Positions 62,475 through 64,000 of a stretch of 64,000 nt of DNA are shown here, in pieces. The notes beneath the pieces were generated by a model that worked only from the letters and a program-made list of their open reading frames with translations, made no database searches and was not told the origin of the DNA. Positions within the stretch are counted from its first letter, which is position 1. The number at the start of each line of letters is the position of its first letter. This DNA comes from Eubacterium sp. CAG:251 (GTDB lineage: Bacteria; Bacillota; Clostridia; Oscillospirales; Acutalibacteraceae): NCBI GenBank assembly GCA_000436835.1, contig FR889116.1, forward strand, positions 1 through 64,000, in the 5' to 3' direction. Made by a program: the position numbers and the translations under genes.

Positions 62475-64000
62475 TTATTTATTGCTATTGTAATGCTCTT
62501 TGGCTTCGCTCATTATTCTAAGCGTTTCACGTATCGTTTCAAGCGTTGCCTCGGTCGGGTCAAGCTTAACTGCGATATACGGCCTTTTAGCCGCAGAAAG
62601 AGTAACTCTGCCTTTCATAAACGCATTAAGTATCGCAACGGTTTTGATATCCGGCTCGCTTGAATAAAACAAAACAGAGCCGTTTCGCTGAACAATATCC
62701 GTTATGCCGAGTGCCTTTGCACTGTTTCGCAAAAGTGCAATTTCTATAAGCCCCCAAACAGATGACGGCGGTGCGCCGAATCGGTCTGTAAGCTCGTCAT
62801 AAACATCTTGAGCGTCAGCCTCATTTTTAATTGCGGCAATGCGCTTATACATAGAAAGCCTTTGCGATGTGGAAATAATATATTCCTCCGGCAAATGAGC
62901 GTCGATTTGAACGTCAATAAGACATTCTCTCTCCTCCGGCTCCTCTTCGCTGATTTCGCCTTTTTCCATAGCAACGGCTTCTTCAAGAAGTTTTAAATAC
63001 ATATCGTATCCAACTGCTTCCATGTGACCGTGCTGTCTATTTCCCAAAAGCGAGCCTGCGCCCCTGATTTCAAGGTCACGCATAGCAATTTTAAAGCCCG
63101 AACCAAACTCAGTATATTCCCTGATAGCTTCAAGTCGCCTCGTTGCAATATCTGTCAATTCCTTGCCTCTTGTAAACGTGAAATAGGCATAAGCACGCCT
63201 TGATGACCTGCCTACACGTCCCCTTATTTGGTGAAGCTGGGCAAGACCCATTCTGTCTGCATTTTCAATAATAAGAGTATTGCAGTTAGGCACGTCAACA
63301 CCCGTTTCAATAATAGTTGTGCACACAAGAATATCAATATCACCCGAAAGCAAATCACGCCAAACGCTTGAAAGTTCCTCCTCACTCATTTGACCGTGGG
63401 CAATACCCACTCTTGCCTGAGGAATTGCTTTTTTAATCATCATAGCTTTATGCTCAATCGTTTCAACATTATTGTGAAGATAATAGCATTGACCGCCACG
63501 GTTTATTTCACGTTCCATTGCCTCTTGCAAAATTTCAGCGTCATATTCGATAACATATGTTTGAACAGGGTGGCGCTCACCCGGTGCCTCCTCAATAAGG
63601 CTCATATCCCTGATACCGCTCATTGCCATATTGAGCGTACGGGGAATAGGGGTAGCTGAAAGGGTAAGAACATCAACACGAGGAAATTTTTCCTTTATTT
63701 TTTCCTTTTGCGCCACGCCGAATCGTTGCTCCTCATCAACTATAAGAAGCCCTAAATCTTTAAATTTAATTGATTTGCCTAAAAGCTTATGAGTACCTAC
63801 CACAACATCAATCGAGCCGTCGGCAAGCCCTTGAAGTATTTCTTTTTGCTTTTTGGGAGATACAAAACGAGATATCATTTCCACCTTTACGGGATAAGGC
63901 TCAAGCCTTTTGAGCGCAGTTTGAAAATGCTGCATTGCAAGCACCGTTGTTGGCACAAGAATGGCGCATTGCTTTGAGTCGCTTATACATTTAAATACCG
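62475..64000 (-). CDS. mfd: Transcription-repair coupling factor, C-terminal part (cut by window edge)
   Basis: About 508 codons, open to the right edge. SF2 translocase motifs include VPTTVLA, VGTHKLL, VDEEQRFGV (DEEQ box), LSATPIPRTL, ETGVDVPN and QIRGRVGRS, followed by the C-terminal D7 domain. Mfd removes stalled RNA polymerase and recruits UvrA. The N-terminal UvrB-like and polymerase-interacting domains lie outside the window. The first visible in-frame GTG at 63956 is not the real start. Confidence 0.96.
   Translation of the reverse strand, partial: VFKCISDSKQCAILVPTTVLAMQHFQTALKRLEPYPVKVEMISRFVSPKKQKEILQGLADGSIDVVVGTHKLLGKSIKFKDLGLLIVDEEQRFGVAQKEKIKEKFPRVDVLTLSATPIPRTLNMAMSGIRDMSLIEEAPGERHPVQTYVIEYDAEILQEAMEREINRGGQCYYLHNNVETIEHKAMMIKKAIPQARVGIAHGQMSEEELSSVWRDLLSGDIDILVCTTIIETGVDVPNCNTLIIENADRMGLAQLHQIRGRVGRSSRRAYAYFTFTRGKELTDIATRRLEAIREYTEFGSGFKIAMRDLEIRGAGSLLGNRQHGHMEAVGYDMYLKLLEEAVAMEKGEISEEEPEERECLIDVQIDAHLPEEYIISTSQRLSMYKRIAAIKNEADAQDVYDELTDRFGAPPSSVWGLIEIALLRNSAKALGITDIVQRNGSVLFYSSEPDIKTVAILNAFMKGRVTLSAAKRPYIAVKLDPTEATLETIRETLRIMSEAKEHYNSNK

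Overview
The window looks like a chromosomal segment of a low-GC, spore-forming Gram-positive bacterium, most likely a gut Clostridia of the Ruminococcaceae/Oscillospirales kind. The evidence is the AT-rich sequence, strong GGAGG ribosome binding sites, several TTG starts, sporulation genes (SpoIIE, SpoVAC), the clostridial rimP-nusA-ylxR-ylxQ-infB order, and intracellular glycosidases (GH30, GH31, GH36) for plant or host glycans.

Layout. (1) 0-5.8 kb, minus strand: rpsF-ssb-rpsR, then an ABC-F protein, a CLC antiporter and a GH30 glycosidase in a tight run. (2) 5.8-10 kb, plus strand: rpe, a membrane-anchored DUF4015-like protein, a cadherin-like-domain membrane protein and mgtE. (3) 10-12.3 kb: a patatin lipase, a small membrane protein with a histone-H1-like tail, and a secreted FN3 protein. 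(4) 12.3-20.7 kb, minus strand: the translation and RNA operon rimP-nusA-ylxR-ylxQ-infB-rbfA-nrnA-truB-ribF-HAD, with a promoter and an attenuator-like leader. (5) 20.8-26.3 kb: spoIIE, an inactive-looking P-type ATPase homologue and rlmB. (6) 26.4-29.6 kb: a sugar oxidoreductase, a GH36 alpha-galactosidase and an Rrf2 regulator.

(7) 29.7-46.3 kb is a tRNA-Pro hot spot. A tRNA-Pro(TGG) on plus is followed by about 0.9 kb of tRNA-Pro fragments and repeats. A 15.5 kb element then fills the space up to a tRNA-Pro(CGG) on minus. It lies between two copies of a 12-bp core (30683-30694 and 46229-46240) taken from the tRNA 3' end. It encodes a large serine recombinase, a MOBP relaxase with a MobC-like partner, and a coiled-coil/TM protein apparently encoded inside the relaxase gene, so it is best read as an integrative mobilizable element. 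Its cargo is a complete agr-type peptide quorum-sensing set (agrA, agrC, agrB and an unlisted 39-codon agrD), a divergent operon for a small secreted bacteriocin-like protein with its ABC transporter, a DUF6076 protein, a 4-TM SLATT-like protein and a one-gene GHKL-ATPase/nuclease resembling phage-defence proteins. The likely logic is that AgrD peptide, processed by AgrB and sensed by AgrC/AgrA, controls the divergent peptide/ABC operon.

(8) 46.4-56.5 kb, minus strand: a PBSX-like contractile phage block with small and large terminase, portal, protease, capsid, connectors, LysM protein, hub, baseplate and tail fibre. Sheath, tube, chaperone and tape measure are missing, as are integrase, repressor and lysis genes, so it is a remnant or a domesticated particle. 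(9) 56.7-64 kb: a LolD-like ATPase, a lone spoVAC with a sigma-G-like promoter, a GH31 / GPH-transporter / cupin operon, and the C-terminal part of mfd, which runs off the right edge.
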